Shown here: piece by piece, positions 25,222-37,258 of the stretch
Position numbering within the stretch: position 1 is the first letter of the stretch
How the letters are laid out: each line of letters opens with the position of its first letter
Assembly: GCF_958298935.1 (NCBI RefSeq)
Contig: NC_084936.1
Location: forward strand, 689,501-753,500
DNA length: 64,000 nt
Direction: 5' to 3'
Source: Phragmites australis
Taxonomy: Eukaryota; Streptophyta; Magnoliopsida; Poales; Poaceae
The notes under the pieces: model-generated
Database searches by the model: none
What the model was told of the DNA's origin: nothing
What the model saw: only the letters and a program-made list of their open reading frames with translations
Made by a program: the position numbers and the translations under genes

Positions 25222-27726
25222 ATGTCTCGCCATGCCCATGACAGCCACCGCCCTGTCCTCCTCGTTGTGACAAGAACGATCCTTCTCCTCCTCCTCGTCA
25301 GCGTCCTCGACGTGTGCTCGGCGTCGCCGCAGTTCTCCACGGTGGCCATCTCCCACGCGCCCAACGCTACCCTCGTCTGCGCGCTCGTTCGCACCGGCGA
25401 TGAGGCGGACTCCGGTTCCAATTCCAAGCTGCACTGCACCAAGCTGCCCGGCGGCGAGCAATTCGTATACCCCTCCGCCGACATCCCCTACAACGCCATC
25501 GCCGCCGGCACCGACTTCCTCTGCGGACTCATGGCCCCCGCCGGCGGCCACGCCGCCATGCGCTGGTGGTCCTTCTCTGAGGAGGCCGCCGCCAACCGGT
25601 CCAGCCCCGTCGGCCGCCGCCTCTATTGGGGCCCCTCCCTCCGCGCGCTCTCCGCCGGCGGCCCCCACGTCTGCGGCCTCTCCGACGACCATGACCCCGC
25701 CTGCTGGGAGTGGCCGAACCTCAAGCTCCCCAAAGGCCTCGACTTTTCCCGCATCGCGCTCGGCCATGACTTCCTCTGCGGCATCGTCTCCGGCGACGAC
25801 ACCGGCATGAGCTGCTACGGCGGCATGAAGGCGCCGTCGCCGCTTCCTACACCGGCTTCCTTCAAGACCGTTGCCGCCGGCCACCGGCACGCGTGCGCGG
25901 TGGACGAGAAGGGCGGCTTTGTCTGCTGGGGCGACGGCGTCCCAGCGGTGCCGGCCGCCGAGCTGCCAGACAATATGTTGGCCATGGCGCTCGGTCACAA
26001 CACGACGTGCATCCTAGCTGGCGACGGCACGGTGCGGTGCTGGGGCGCCGTGCGGGTGCCGGAGCAGTACGCGCGCACGAACTTCGTGGCCGTCGAGGCC
26101 GATGGCGATGCGGTCTGCGGCATCATGAAGAGCAACTACTCCGTCGTGTGCTGGGGGAAGAGCGACCGATTCGACGGCGGCCATCTCGTTTACAACGACA
26201 CCATGCCCGGCGCCTGCGCGCCCAAGGGGAGCTGCCCCTGCGACATTATTCCGGGATCAGGTGCTCTCTGCGGCAACGGCGGCGGCGTGGGTAGCGACGA
26301 GCTCGCGGTGTGCCAGCCCTGCTCGCTGCCGTTGAACGCGTCGAGGATCGTCATCGCCAACGGGATGACCAAGAACTCGGCGCCGCCAGCCAACGACGAT
26401 AGCGGGAAGAAGAAGGCCCTGGCGGTCGCGCTCAGTGCGGCCGGCATCGGCGCTGCGGTGCTCGCGGCGGTGGGGACGGCGTTCTACCTCGTGGTGTTCA
26501 GGAAGTGGGACAGGAAGGTGCACGTCACCGTCCGGCTCGGGGAGTCCTCGTCGCGGCGTCTGTGCCGCGACGCGGGGGACATGATCATGCCGGCGCCGCT
26601 GGTCTCGCCGCTGCGGCCGGCGCGGCCGCTCGGGTGCGAGGAGTTCACGCTCAAGGATCTGTCGCGCCTGACGAACGGCTTCGCGGAGGAGAGGAAGATC
26701 GGGAGCGGCAGCTTCGGGTCGGTGTACCGCGCGAAGCTCCCCGACGGGCGCGAGGTCGCCATAAAGAGGGCCGAGCGCGGCGGGCGGCGGCGGCGGCGCT
26801 TCGACGCGGAGTGCGCGTTCCGGGCGGAGCTGCGACTGCTGTCGCGCGTCAACCACCGCAACCTGGTACAGCTCCTCGGCTTCTGCGAGGAGCGCGGCGA
26901 GCGCATCCTCGTGTTCGAGTTCATGCCCCACGGCGCGCTCCACGACCACCTCCATGGCAGCCGCGACGGCGCCGGCTACTCCCCGCTCTTCGCGTCGTGG
27001 GAGGCGCGGCTCCGCGTGGCGCTGGACGCGGCGCGCGGCATTGAGTACCTGCATTGCTACGCTGTGCCGCCCATCATCCACCGCGACGTCAAGCCGTCCA
27101 ACATCCTCCTCGACGACGAATGGACGGCCAAGGTCTCCGACTTCGGCCTCTCGCTCGCCAGCGGAGGCGCGGCGTGCTCGACGTCGGCCACGGCCGGCAC
27201 GGTCGGGTACATGGACCCGGAGTACTACCGGCTGCAGGAGCTCACCGAGCGGAGCGACGTGTACAGCTTCGGCGTCGTGCTGCTGGAGCTCGTCACCGGC
27301 AGGAAGGCCATCCACCGGACGAACCAGGATGGCAGCGGATCGCCCCGGAACGTCATCGAGTTCGCTGTGCCAGCCGTAGACACAGGCAACATCACCAAGA
27401 TCCTCGACGGCCGCGTGCCCCCGCCGCGCGGCCACGAGGTCGAGGCGGTGGCGCGCGTCGCCAAGATTGCCTCTGAGTGCGTCCGGCGGCGGGGGCGCGC
27501 CCGGCCTATTATGTCCGAGGTCGTCGCCGAGCTGGAGTGGGCCGTCACACTCTGCGAGGAGTCCGTCGCCGCTGCCGCCGGCGCGCAGCACAGCTCCCGG
27601 CACGGCGGCTCCGACTTGTCGCGCTCCGAGTCCGACGACCCGAGCCCGTTCCACACGCGCGAGCTCGGCTTCGGCTTCAGCTCGAGCCGAGCCGTCACGC
27701 ATGGCAGGTCCCACTCAACAATGTAA
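25222..27726 (+). CDS. CCR4: CRINKLY4-related receptor-like serine/threonine kinase
   Basis: A plasma-membrane receptor kinase of 834 residues in one exon. A signal peptide covers about 1-35. An extracellular CRINKLY-type region (about 36-340) has repeated Cys/Trp motifs (CWGDG, CWGAV, CWGK) that should fold as a propeller. A short Cys-rich segment with CSLPL follows. One membrane helix lies at about 399-428. The kinase domain has GSGSFG at 494-499, the VAIK lysine at 515, HRD at 620-622 and DFG at 640-642. The activation loop reads GTVGYMDPEYY. All catalytic residues are present, so it should be active. A Ser-rich tail follows. CCR4 is preferred to other family members because Arabidopsis CCR4 (At5g47850), as I recall, also neighbours the chloroplast adenylate kinase gene. 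Confidence 0.93.
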   Translation: MSRHAHDSHRPVLLVVTRTILLLLLVSVLDVCSASPQFSTVAISHAPNATLVCALVRTGDEADSGSNSKLHCTKLPGGEQFVYPSADIPYNAIAAGTDFLCGLMAPAGGHAAMRWWSFSEEAAANRSSPVGRRLYWGPSLRALSAGGPHVCGLSDDHDPACWEWPNLKLPKGLDFSRIALGHDFLCGIVSGDDTGMSCYGGMKAPSPLPTPASFKTVAAGHRHACAVDEKGGFVCWGDGVPAVPAAELPDNMLAMALGHNTTCILAGDGTVRCWGAVRVPEQYARTNFVAVEADGDAVCGIMKSNYSVVCWGKSDRFDGGHLVYNDTMPGACAPKGSCPCDIIPGSGALCGNGGGVGSDELAVCQPCSLPLNASRIVIANGMTKNSAPPANDDSGKKKALAVALSAAGIGAAVLAAVGTAFYLVVFRKWDRKVHVTVRLGESSSRRLCRDAGDMIMPAPLVSPLRPARPLGCEEFTLKDLSRLTNGFAEERKIGSGSFGSVYRAKLPDGREVAIKRAERGGRRRRRFDAECAFRAELRLLSRVNHRNLVQLLGFCEERGERILVFEFMPHGALHDHLHGSRDGAGYSPLFASWEARLRVALDAARGIEYLHCYAVPPIIHRDVKPSNILLDDEWTAKVSDFGLSLASGGAACSTSATAGTVGYMDPEYYRLQELTERSDVYSFGVVLLELVTGRKAIHRTNQDGSGSPRNVIEFAVPAVDTGNITKILDGRVPPPRGHEVEAVARVAKIASECVRRRGRARPIMSEVVAELEWAVTLCEESVAAAAGAQHSSRHGGSDLSRSESDDPSPFHTRELGFGFSSSRAVTHGRSHSTM

Positions 27727-28562
27727 ATCTTTTTTTCTCCATTTTTCTTCGTGGTTGGTATATGATTAATTAGTTGCTGACTTGCTGTCCATAAACATTT
27801 TTAAAAGGAAAAAACAGAGAGAGAAAATCTTCTTTATCCAACGGCGTTTCATATTAATTGTTATACAATTTAAAGTTTTGATTTGTAAAGATAGAAAAAG
27901 AAACCTCAGTGTTTGACAAGATCTGACATATGTAGAGCTTGACAAAGAGTAAGATCTGAGTAGTGGAAGGTCTGTAAGTAGAGGAGCTAATTCTTAATTT
28001 TTTGTTTACATTTTCTTGGGGTTGGTAGGTTAGAGAAGCTAAGCTGTGACTTGTGGGCTGTGGAGATGTACCAACTGTACTTGATCCAACCAACTGATGT
28101 TATACAAATACATGTACAATGATTTTGTTTGATTCTCACAACTGTCTTGTATGGCAATACTCCTTCTCCTTGCTTGCTGTTGTTTCTCATTTCCAGCAAC
28201 TAGTTGAATCGTGCATATGGATATAATTATGTCTTTTCCTTGTCTCCTCCAACTAATATCCAGAACATTTTGAATAGTCATAAAATTAAAAAAGAATGGC
28301 AGGAAAATACCCTTTTCCCCTTTTGTTTCTGTCATACTAGTTTTAGTAGGAGTCCACTCTATTCGAGATGGTTGATTTTGCAAGTGTAATAGTCTACCAA
28401 TCTGCCTATAAAAGTCCACACAGCAAATTAGGAGATACCACTAGAAGGTAGCAATTTGTTTACTCATGGAATTGAATACCAAGGCTCCATGATACCAATT
28501 ATTCTTGGTAACAAATATCAAGAGCCATTTGGTGAAGGCTCTAACTGCTTACCAAACGCTCT

Positions 28563-28586
28563 AGAGAGAGAGAGAGAGAGAGAGAG
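28563..28586 (+). repeat. (AG)n microsatellite
   Basis: Twelve perfect AG units. Confidence 0.95.
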
Positions 28587-28941
28587 GATCAAAGCAGACA
28601 TAATTCAGCAGGCCGCCAAACAGACGCATGCATGATGCATAGGAAGCGGTCTTGCCCGTATTTTCCGACATTTTTAGTCCAACTGGTATGGCACCCGTCG
28701 CTTCAGCGCATGAAAACAGGATTAGGATCGAGGCGCCGGATTCCATCGACACTTGACCAATTCCAAACAAATACAAGGAAACAAAAAAGATGATGGAAAG
28801 AACAGGTTGTTGTTGATAATTCTTGTTGGCAAGGTCAGCTCCTCAGATTCAGGGCTCTTTGAGCAAGTCAACTCTAGCTGTAATCGGAGAATTGAACTGT
28901 TCCTTCGTTTTCTGCTCCACGCGGTTCCCAGTCATATATAT

Positions 28942-28945
<4 letters not shown>

Positions 28946-28990
<45 letters not shown>
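28946..28990 (+). repeat. (TC)n microsatellite
   Basis: A 45-bp perfect run. It produces Ser-Leu and Arg-Glu frames that are not genes. Confidence 0.97.
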
Positions 28991-28992
<2 letters not shown>

Positions 28993-31544
28993 ATACATGG
29001 CCCATACATACTGACGAAGACCAAGATAAGAACAACCACAAGAGAACAAAACGAGGAAAGAGAGAGAAAACGAGTGTTGCTTTAATTTGTGTTCTTTGGC
29101 AAGATAGATGCCAAGCTAGCTGGTAGTGTGAGTGTTGCCACGTATTGGGAATTTTGTCGTATCAAGCAACTTACAAGGTTCTTTTAGCTTCTTCCTAGTA
29201 GCCACTCCCTTTTATGTGCTTTCGGAATTTGGAACCTTCTGGTCCTACTCTTCTTCTCCTTTCTTTCTTCTCCTTTCTTTCTTTCTTTCTTTCACATGGC
29301 TTTTACAACAAGCGTCTGTTTCAGTTTCACATCTGCAGATTCTGGTTTTAAACTCTCAACTACAATCCTTTTTCATCTATGGTGGATGCTATATATCGAG
29401 TTATTTTAGTGCCATTTCTCGGATATATGCACCTGGCTCTAGTGGGGGTTTATGCTTTACACAGTTTTAGTGATTTTATATCCGACGATGACAAAAGTTT
29501 AATCTTGTTATGTGTAGAAGTGATCCTATATGGCACATGCAATTCGGAGTGCTTTTGCGCAAGTTGCATAGCTGAAGTAACATTTATTTCTAGGCATGAT
29601 AATTTACATTGAATGAAAGCGGTAGAACCGATGCCGACCAGCGTAGGATTTATAACTGAAGTTCTCAAAAGCATGAGATCAATTTGGCTGAACCGTGATC
29701 AAATAAGCAAGACACTACTGCTTGATCAGTATTCCATCCGATTGCAAGTGTAGTCATTTTAGTATTAGATCTTAACTCTTATCTAATTAAACGTAAGTCG
29801 TCCTATAACTTTTATGCACATTTTTTCTCTTTTTTTTCTGCTCTTGCTTAGTAAACGCTACTCCTCTTACAAATAAAGAGTCATTTTTCTCAACATGATA
29901 TAAAAAAACGCAATAAGGTAATTTGATCTACTTCTTTAATTCTAATGTACAAATCTAAAACACTACACATTTACAATCAGCAGAAGTAATGTTATTCGTG
30001 GCCTGTAGGTAGGCTATCCATCCTATTCTCCATTACATGAATACGACTTGATCGATGCGTCTGCCTGCTGTTATCGCGTCATTTGTCAAGCCCGTGAGGC
30101 TGGTTGGTGGGCCAGACTATAGGATAGCGGTACATGCATGCACGGTATCATCCTCGATCCGTGATCAGCTATATAGCTAGGTTCTCGTCCGGTTAATCCA
30201 GTTAATGCTGCTACTAATCATTGACTTAACAATAGTTCGTTGCACGAAGGGTTCCATCCGTGGATGGCGGTCGATCGCCTCGTTAATTGGGTCACCAACT
30301 ACTGCAATGTCAGTATGACAGTATCTACAAAGAGGGAGATCAAACCTCAAACGGAGGAGCTCCGTGTATCTCCGGACCGATCGCTCGCTCTCGTGACCCT
30401 AACCTCCTCTCCGCTAGGGTTTCCGCCGTGCTGTTACTTGGGATCTCACTCCTTTCTCCCCTTTGACGATCTCATCAACAGTGAGAAGAAGCGGGGAATC
30501 AGAAGAAAATTTTATAAGACTATTTGGTGAAAACTCCTCGTAGGATTTTGATCCACGTCATTTTTCTCCTGGTCCAATGACTGTGCGTGCGAGGGAGAGA
30601 AGCAGAGAACACGTGTCACGCTGAGCATATGGATCTTTTAAAAAGATAGGTCTTGTAAAATTTCCTTCTTGAATCTACTTTCAAGTTTTATTACCTATTA
30701 GCCTCTAAATCAAGTTCTCAAAGTGAATTGTTGCCCCTTTGTGGTGGTTGCCCTTCCTCCATGGCGTGGCTCCGGTCCCGACCATCCTCACCCCGCCGGC
30801 CGTCGTCCATCACCCTCGACCTCCTCTTTGCTCTACTCATAGGCAGTTCTAGCTGTGGAACCAACCGCCGCCAGCAAGGTTTGGCAGGCCGTTAGAGTTC
30901 ATGTCCCTGTGGCCTAGCAGGAGCGGCTCCAAAGGATATATGATGCTCCTCGATCGTCGGCCGGGGCCCTGGGAACAGGAGACGACCCCTCTAGGACAAC
31001 GATGGAGACGGACCTCATTGGTTCTCCGATCCCATTGGTGTGTGGCTTGCGGTTTCCACTGCCAAATCTGATGTCGCCACTGCTCGAAAGGACGTCGCCC
31101 TTGCAGGATTGGAAGCCATCGCCGTCAGAGGCATCTCGGTAAGCCTCTCACACCGCGGCGCCCCTGCACAGCAGCCCAAGTGATTTGTCCGAGTGCTTTG
31201 AGCCATTTGTTCTCGAGTTGTATGTGGGACGCACGTACGTGAAGAAGAAAAGGAGAAATTTAACTACCGTTAGGTTGGCACTCGGCAGCAATCGGTAGAT
31301 AAGCCGATCGAACATTGACATCCATCGATGACAGACAAGTGAATGAAATCTTTTTAATTACAACAACGTACGAGCAATTGTGTGGTGCATGCAAATAGTA
31401 CAAGCGTACACTTATCCACTGAACGTACTGCTCACACATCAGTAATTGAGTTGTATCTGTCTGCACAGTCTGAATTGAGTTTCTATTTATTTGATTAAAT
31501 ATAAAGTTACATGAGCGGAAGCAAAAATTGAGATTGTAATTGAT

Positions 31545-31626
31545 TACTCCTATGAAGATGATTTTGTGACACTGATAAGTGAATCTACTCCTATGAAGAT
31601 GATTTTGTGACACTGATAAGTGAATC
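31545..31626 (+). repeat. 41-bp tandem doublet
   Basis: Two exact head-to-tail copies of a 41-bp unit starting tactcctatgaagatgattt. Perfect identity suggests recent slippage or duplication. Confidence 0.95.
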
Positions 31627-32213
31627 CATCTGTATGAGCGGATGCAGAGCTTGCATCTGTCGGACCAGACTACGGGGCTAAAATGAGACTGTATTTTTGC
31701 ACCTGCTAGATCAGACTGTAACAACAAATATAGATAACTAAACAAATTATTTTTCCAAGATTTTACACGTATCGACTGAACCATAATGAAAGAGATAGGA
31801 AACCAAACACACCCGTATATACATATGGGTGAGACCAGACCGTGTCGGCCGTACATAGTGTAGACTGATGAATAAGCATGTACATATGTATGTCAAAATT
31901 TGCTGCTGCTTATAATACTGTTTGACACTGCAGTCTTGATTACAACGTTTACCTGCTGCCATCAGTGCCATGCCTATGCATGCCTTTGATCTCATCATCA
32001 TTCTCCCCAGGCCTGCTCTCTCTCTTCTCTGCAGGTTCACATGTAGTGCATAGAATTGGTTGATCCAAGGAAATATCTAATTTAGACATGGATGGAAGTA
32101 GGTATTAGTAGATTTATATATAGGTAGGTATATTGACTCATCAGTAACAAAGTTAATTTACAGGTTTATGCTGTTATGCTTGAGATTTTTTTTGGAAGGA
32201 GTATAGTAGGGGA

Positions 32214-32430
32214 CTGTGGCGAATCCACTGGGGGGCTGGGGCTCAACCCCTACCTCCGGTGCACTTGGGAACCCACCAAGCCCTCATTCTCACCCCTCTC
32301 ATTTTTTTTGGCATGAAAGAGAAAAGAAGAGAAGAAGAGAAGGAAAAGAAGTAAGAAGAAGAGAAAGGATGGAAAAGGAGGAGGAGGAAGAAGAAAGCCT
32401 CTCTAGTTTTTGCCTCTAGATCCACCACTG
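32214..32430. mobile_element. hAT-like MITE, 217 bp
   Basis: The left end is ctgtggcgaatccac. The reverse complement of the right end is cagtggtggatctag. The CAGTGGCGGATC type of end is common in grass MITEs. The flanking 8-mers gtagggga and gtgaggga match at 6 of 8 positions. The middle is a purine-rich GAAGAGAAG stretch. It is non-coding. Confidence 0.6.
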
Positions 32431-32639
32431 GTGAGGGAAGCCTCTACTATTGTATATAATTAATAAACAACTAAAGGCAAGAACTAAGCACTGTACAAAA
32501 CCCAACACGTCGGGCACTCAAGAAGGAAGAAGTAGAACCCTAAAAAAACTAAGGAGCCAAAGACAGGGGGAACACTATACAACGGAAGAGAGCCAAGAAG
32601 AAATCATAGAAGAAAGAGTGGAGTTGACTATGACTAGTA

Positions 32640-34113
32640 GGTAACTATCATATCTGGATATCCCAGAGTTTTCAGTTATTCTCGGGGCATATATCTATCT
32701 CCGAGAAGGGGATCCCTAGATGAATGTAAACTGCTCGTAGGCACCCAGAATATCTCGTAAACAGAGAAGTTTATCTTCAAGAACGGGAAGGAAGACTCCA
32801 GAGAACGCACGACGCCCCTTATATATACGGAGCCTAAGGACCCTACGAAAGAGAGGTCATTAGAAGTCAAGACACAAGCCATCACACGTAGGGGTGACAA
32901 CAGGGCGGGTCGGACCGAGTAGAGTAAGAATGCACCTAACTCGAAACCCAACCCGAACCTGAAGATTAAACTGGGTGCAAATCCACCCCTGGCCCCGGCG
33001 AGGGACCTGAAACCTGATGATTTTTATTCACACAGTGCTTAGACTCCACACTGGAGGCGGCGATGTCGACGAGTAGCCCGACCACCTGCAGCTTGAACCC
33101 TGACTACGTTCTTGAAGCCATAGGCGTGCACTGCACGCACAACGAGGAAGGTGGACGCGCGGCGACTGGTGAGGAAGGCACACGCATGGGGAGGAAGGTG
33201 GATGCAGAGGTGTAGGCCTCCACGGCGAGTGACGGCCGCCGTTTCCATGCCCCCTCCAAATATGTCCCCATCAATGAGCGACGGCTGCCGTTTCCACGCC
33301 GTGGCTGCTGTGGTCGTGTCGTGGCGCTGTGCCGATGTGCCGCGCCTCCTACAGATCCACCACCATGGCCACGCCATGGCTGTCCAAATCCGTTGTCATG
33401 GACGTGTCGTGGCCATCCAGATCCACCATCGTGGCCACGCTAACGCACCATGGCCGCACTGCGCCTCCTGCAGATCCGCCGCCATGGACGCGTTGCGCCT
33501 CCTATAGATCCGTCGCCATGGCCATGCTGTCGCCGTCCAAATTTGCCGCCGAGGCCACGCCACGCCTCCTGCAGATTTGTCGCCATGGCCACTGTGGCCA
33601 CCATGGTCGCATCTCCAGATCAGCGATAGGGGAAGATGTGGCTGGTGAGCACCATGGAGATGGAGTGGTCAACATAGTAGCTGAAGGCAATGTGTAAATG
33701 TGTTTCCAGGTGCTCGACGCACAGCTTCGTGTGTCATGTGGGCACCCGTGGGATAAATGGGTAACGAGTCTTGGGATTTTGGGGCCTATTAGGCACCCAC
33801 AGGTGCAAAATCATACCCAGACCCAAACCTGACTCGGGTCGGACCCCCGACCCGATAGCCTCACGAGGCAGTTTCTACATCCGAACCCGCCCCGCCCCGT
33901 TGCCACCCTTAATCACACACTTGTGGAAGCTCTGCATCCATCAGCTATATCTTCTTCGACTACAGGTAAGGAAGCCGCCCGACTAGGTTAGATCTATCTA
34001 AGCTAGCCACACACCCTTTTGTAACAGTCACTGAGATCAATACAAGACAAACAAGATGCATCCCCCATTTGTTCTACAAGTTTGTAAGATTGGCGGTTCA
34101 CCAATCGTTGATA
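32640..34113 (+). mobile_element. 5' LTR of a decayed Ty3/gypsy element, split by a hAT insertion
   Basis: Two blocks, 32640-32888 and 33912-34113, align collinearly with the 3' LTR at 37259-37786 and differ by roughly 15% by eye, so the insertion is old. A primer-binding-type sequence tggcacc starts at 34116, followed by a gccgtagggatc stretch like the usual gypsy leader. A TATA-like ttatatata is near 32819. The LTR may start somewhat further left, because no clear TG end was found. Confidence 0.75.
32889..33911. mobile_element. Non-autonomous hAT-type element nested in the gypsy LTR
   Basis: The 1023-bp insert has ends TAGGGGTGACAAC and, as the reverse complement of the right end, TAAGGGTGGCAAC, flanked by the 8-mers atcacacg and atcacaca (7 of 8). 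The 3' LTR of the host element lacks it. Terminal regions carry repeats of aaccc/gaccc type. The GC-rich centre (about 33330-33600) contains several imperfect copies of a roughly 45-bp unit built on gccatggccacgcc and ctcctgcagatcc. No transposase and no recognisable captured gene. Confidence 0.85.
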
Positions 34114-34135
34114 GCTGGCACCGGCCGTAGGGATC

Positions 34136-36000
34136 ATGACAATAGACGTTGAAGATTCTGCACACGACATGCCGTTGACTTCGCCCAAGCCTGCATTGAG
34201 GACCAGTTTCTCAGATGAAGGGTTCTATGACAACTTCACCCCTTCCCCTGATGAACCGGTGATCGATCGGGTAAACTTTGACGAAGAATTGTCTGGCGAC
34301 GATTCTAGCGATGAGGTAAGCTGCTTCATGGATCAATGCGCCAATGACTACGGCATCAAGTTCAAACCACTCGACTACCAAGACAACCGCGAATGCGCTA
34401 TTCATCACAAGTCAGGATCCACCCCCACAGCTTCTGACAATATGGATTGTTGAGATGGCTACCTTGAGCAATCCGATGAAAAATCCATGATGGATTTGGA
34501 CTCTACCTCTAGTGGAGGTTACCCTTGAGAAGTCTTCATCATTGGAGATGGGGTGACGATCTGGTCAATCATGGTGAAGATCCTAAAAACTCTCATATCC
34601 CTCCCGCTCTGGGTCCGGGTGACGAACAGCTTCCATTGGCCACACCTCCTCAGGACCAAAACCCTAATAGAGCATAGGGTTTATCATCTCCTAACCATTA
34701 GTAAGAGGCTCGGCGTTATAGATCTGCAACGGCGTATATTCTCCTCCTTCTACAAGAGGCTCTTATGCGTCCTTCGACTATAGATCTAACAACCCTCGCC
34801 GGTAAGGGCTGAATGAACTCGATGACCGGCATGACGAAGGAGGTTCTCATTCAGGTCAAGAACTCTCATCTGGCCACCGCTAGGAATAGTGCTAATCGGT
34901 GGAAGTCTCACACCATCCCTTCTAGAGATGAATCAGACTCAGATAGACGTAATCCACGAAACAAGATGAACTGGGAAGGCAACCGAGTAACTAACCGCCG
35001 CAGAACCTCGCCGGTCAAAGGTCATCTAATCAACAACTTGCGCGAGTTCATCAATGAGCGGAGACGCTCGAAGAACCCTGAGGAGGTATCAACCACCCCT
35101 CGATGATCTGATCGGAGGACGTCCCGACACAACTTTAGCCGGGGCCGATCTCCGACTCCCGTGGACAATACACACGAGATCGTCCGGACCAAGCAAGGTA
35201 CCATTAACGGGTGCCAAGCCTTCTCCCCAGATCTATGGAGCGTGAACTGTCCTGTAAGGTTCTGTCCTGGGTCGATCGAGAAGTTAAGTTCCTCAAGATC
35301 TATACCATGACAATCCAAGTGGCCAGTGGGGACGAGAAGGTAATGGCGAATTACCACCCCACAACCCTTGAAGGGACAACAAGGACATGGCTTACCAACT
35401 TATCGTCAGACAATCTACTCGTGGGAACAACTTTGTGGTGTATTCAAAGCGAACTTCCAGGGTACGGATGTTCACCCTGGCACGAAAAATGATCTCTACC
35501 ATTGCGAGAAGACAAAGAAAGAAACACTACGCAAGTTTGTTTGTCGCTTCAGCAACACCCGAAACACTATCCCCAAGATCAATGACTACGACGTCATCCA
35601 AGCGTTCACTCAAGGGGTCAGGAACCGATAATGTGTTGAAGAAGTTGCTAGGAAGGAGCCTGAGATGGTCAAAGAGTTCATGAAGATTGTCGATATGTCC
35701 GCTAAGATCGAAGAGACGCTCCTCTTCGTGAAGGAGAAGGCACAAAGCATCAAGCACCCTCAACCTGGGCTCGCCAGCGACACAGCTAAGATCAAGTGCA
35801 AGAAGAACACTAAGGGAGGTAAGGGCAAGAAAACCAAAACTGACGAAGTTTTTGTAGATTTTCTCGACACCCATCCCAACAAGCGCTACGGTTCATCCCA
35901 GGGCAGGAGCTTTATAACAGGCTCCGACGAATGTGACGGTAAGTCTTGGTGCGATCTCCACCAGACCGACAACTATAGCCTCCACGAGTGCCATCTCTAA
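34136..36000 (+). pseudogene. Ty3/gypsy gag remnant
   Basis: Pieces in several frames correspond to a plant gypsy Gag. An acidic N-terminal part starts at 34136. A capsid-like part lies at about 35290-35630, with TLEGTTRTWL, SWEQLC and DLYHCEKTKKETLRKF-type motifs. A C-terminal Cys/His stretch (WCDLHQ...HEC) sits just before 36000. Frameshifts and stops break it, so no full Gag can be made. Confidence 0.85.
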
Positions 36001-36030
36001 AAGAAGATAGTCAAAGCGGAGATCGAGAAA

Positions 36031-37258
36031 ATGGCCAAGAGAAAGAAGACCCATGTCGTAGCCCAGAGCAGGGACTCCACCTCCAGCAGCAGTGAGGATG
36101 ACTCGGATCCGATGTTCTTCCAGTCGAATGAGAGGACCATGGACCATATGTTTGGTGGTTCCACACCCTACGAATCCAAGCGGCAATACAAAACGATGGC
36201 CCGGGAAGTCTTAGATGCCGTCCCTAAGGGTCACCATGCCATGAAATGGTCAAATGTTGAGATTTCTTTCGGCCAAGACGATTGCCTAGAGAACTTTGTA
36301 CGGCCAGGTCGCTCCCCGATAGTGGTCGAGCCTACGATAAACAACTGCAAGATTTTTCGAGTGCTCATCGACGGAGGGAGTTCCTTGAATATCCTCTTTG
36401 CGAGCGCATTTGAAGTGATGCAAATATCCCGATTTACCATCAAGCTGGTTGCGCAAGTCTTCCATGGTATAGTACCTAGATCCTTAGCCACTCCCATCGA
36501 CCAGATATCGCTCTTTGTTACCTTTAGGAAGCATGACAACTTTCGAACATAAAAGATTATGTTCGACGTGGTCGACTTCAAGATGGCGTACAATGCAATC
36601 TTAGGACGACTGACTTTGGCCATGCTCATGGCCATCGCGTACTACGCTTACCAATGCGTGAAGATCCCATGACCCGATGGAGTTATTATTGTCCGGGGCT
36701 ACCCAAAAGTAGGTCTACGCTGCGGCAAGCGAAGTCTAGACATGACTACACAGCATCAACCCGACAAGGAAATGAAAAACTCGAGGCCTAAGGCGGTCGT
36801 AAAGTCCCATGGCGAAGTCAAAGCAGTTCCTCGGACCCGGCGGAGCCCTCTAAGACCGTTCGGATAGGCTCCAACCTGAGTCCTAAATAGGAACTCATGC
36901 TCGCCACATTCCTCCAATCAAATGCCGATGTGTTCGCATGACAACCGTCTGACATGTCCAGTATCCTCAGGGAGGTGATTGAGCACAAACTAGCTATCTG
37001 GCCCAATGCAAAGCCAATCAAGCAGAAACTCCGGCAGTTCACGCCTGGCCAAAAGAAAGCCATCAAATAGGAAATCGAAAGGCTCACCAAGGTAGGATTC
37101 ATCTGAGAGGTGGATCACCCCGAGTGGCTCGCCAACCTTGTCATGGTAAAAAAAAATCAAATGACAAGTGGAGAATGTGTGTGGACTTCATTGATATCAA
37201 CAAAGCTTGCCCTAAGGACGCTTTCCCTCTGCCACAAATAGATCAGATAGTACCCTAA
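36031..37258 (+). pseudogene. Ty3/gypsy protease and reverse transcriptase remnant
   Basis: The frame 36031-36552 carries a retropepsin-type active site (VLIDGGSSLNILF, near 36361-36400). After several stops, the start of the reverse transcriptase is recognisable at about 36960-37250, including WRMCVDF-like and DINKACPKDAFPLPQID-type sequence. The coding region then stops abruptly at the 3' LTR. Most of the reverse transcriptase, RNase H and integrase are deleted. The element is dead. Confidence 0.85.

Larger units (their letters stand above)
27727..32213. other. Large intergenic region with simple repeats
   Basis: No gene recognised in about 4.5 kb. It holds two CT/GA microsatellites, a TTTC run near 29271-29293, a 41-bp tandem doublet and AT-rich DNA. 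The GC-richer patches near 30350-30530 and 30750-31210 have short frames that resemble no family I know and may be decayed gene or transposon fragments. Confidence 0.5.

Noticed and set aside
25045..25998. A 317-codon minus-strand frame
   Set aside because: Antisense shadow of the ectodomain of the receptor kinase. Low-complexity Gly/Ala/Glu content.
26257..27714. A 485-codon open frame on the minus strand
   Set aside because: It is the antisense shadow of the GC-rich kinase domain. It is rich in Arg, Ala, Glu and Val without any domain, and the plus-strand kinase is complete.
33039..33697. Several 100-120-codon frames in the nested hAT element
   Set aside because: Overlapping frames on both strands arise from imperfect GC-rich tandem repeats. 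None resembles a known protein.
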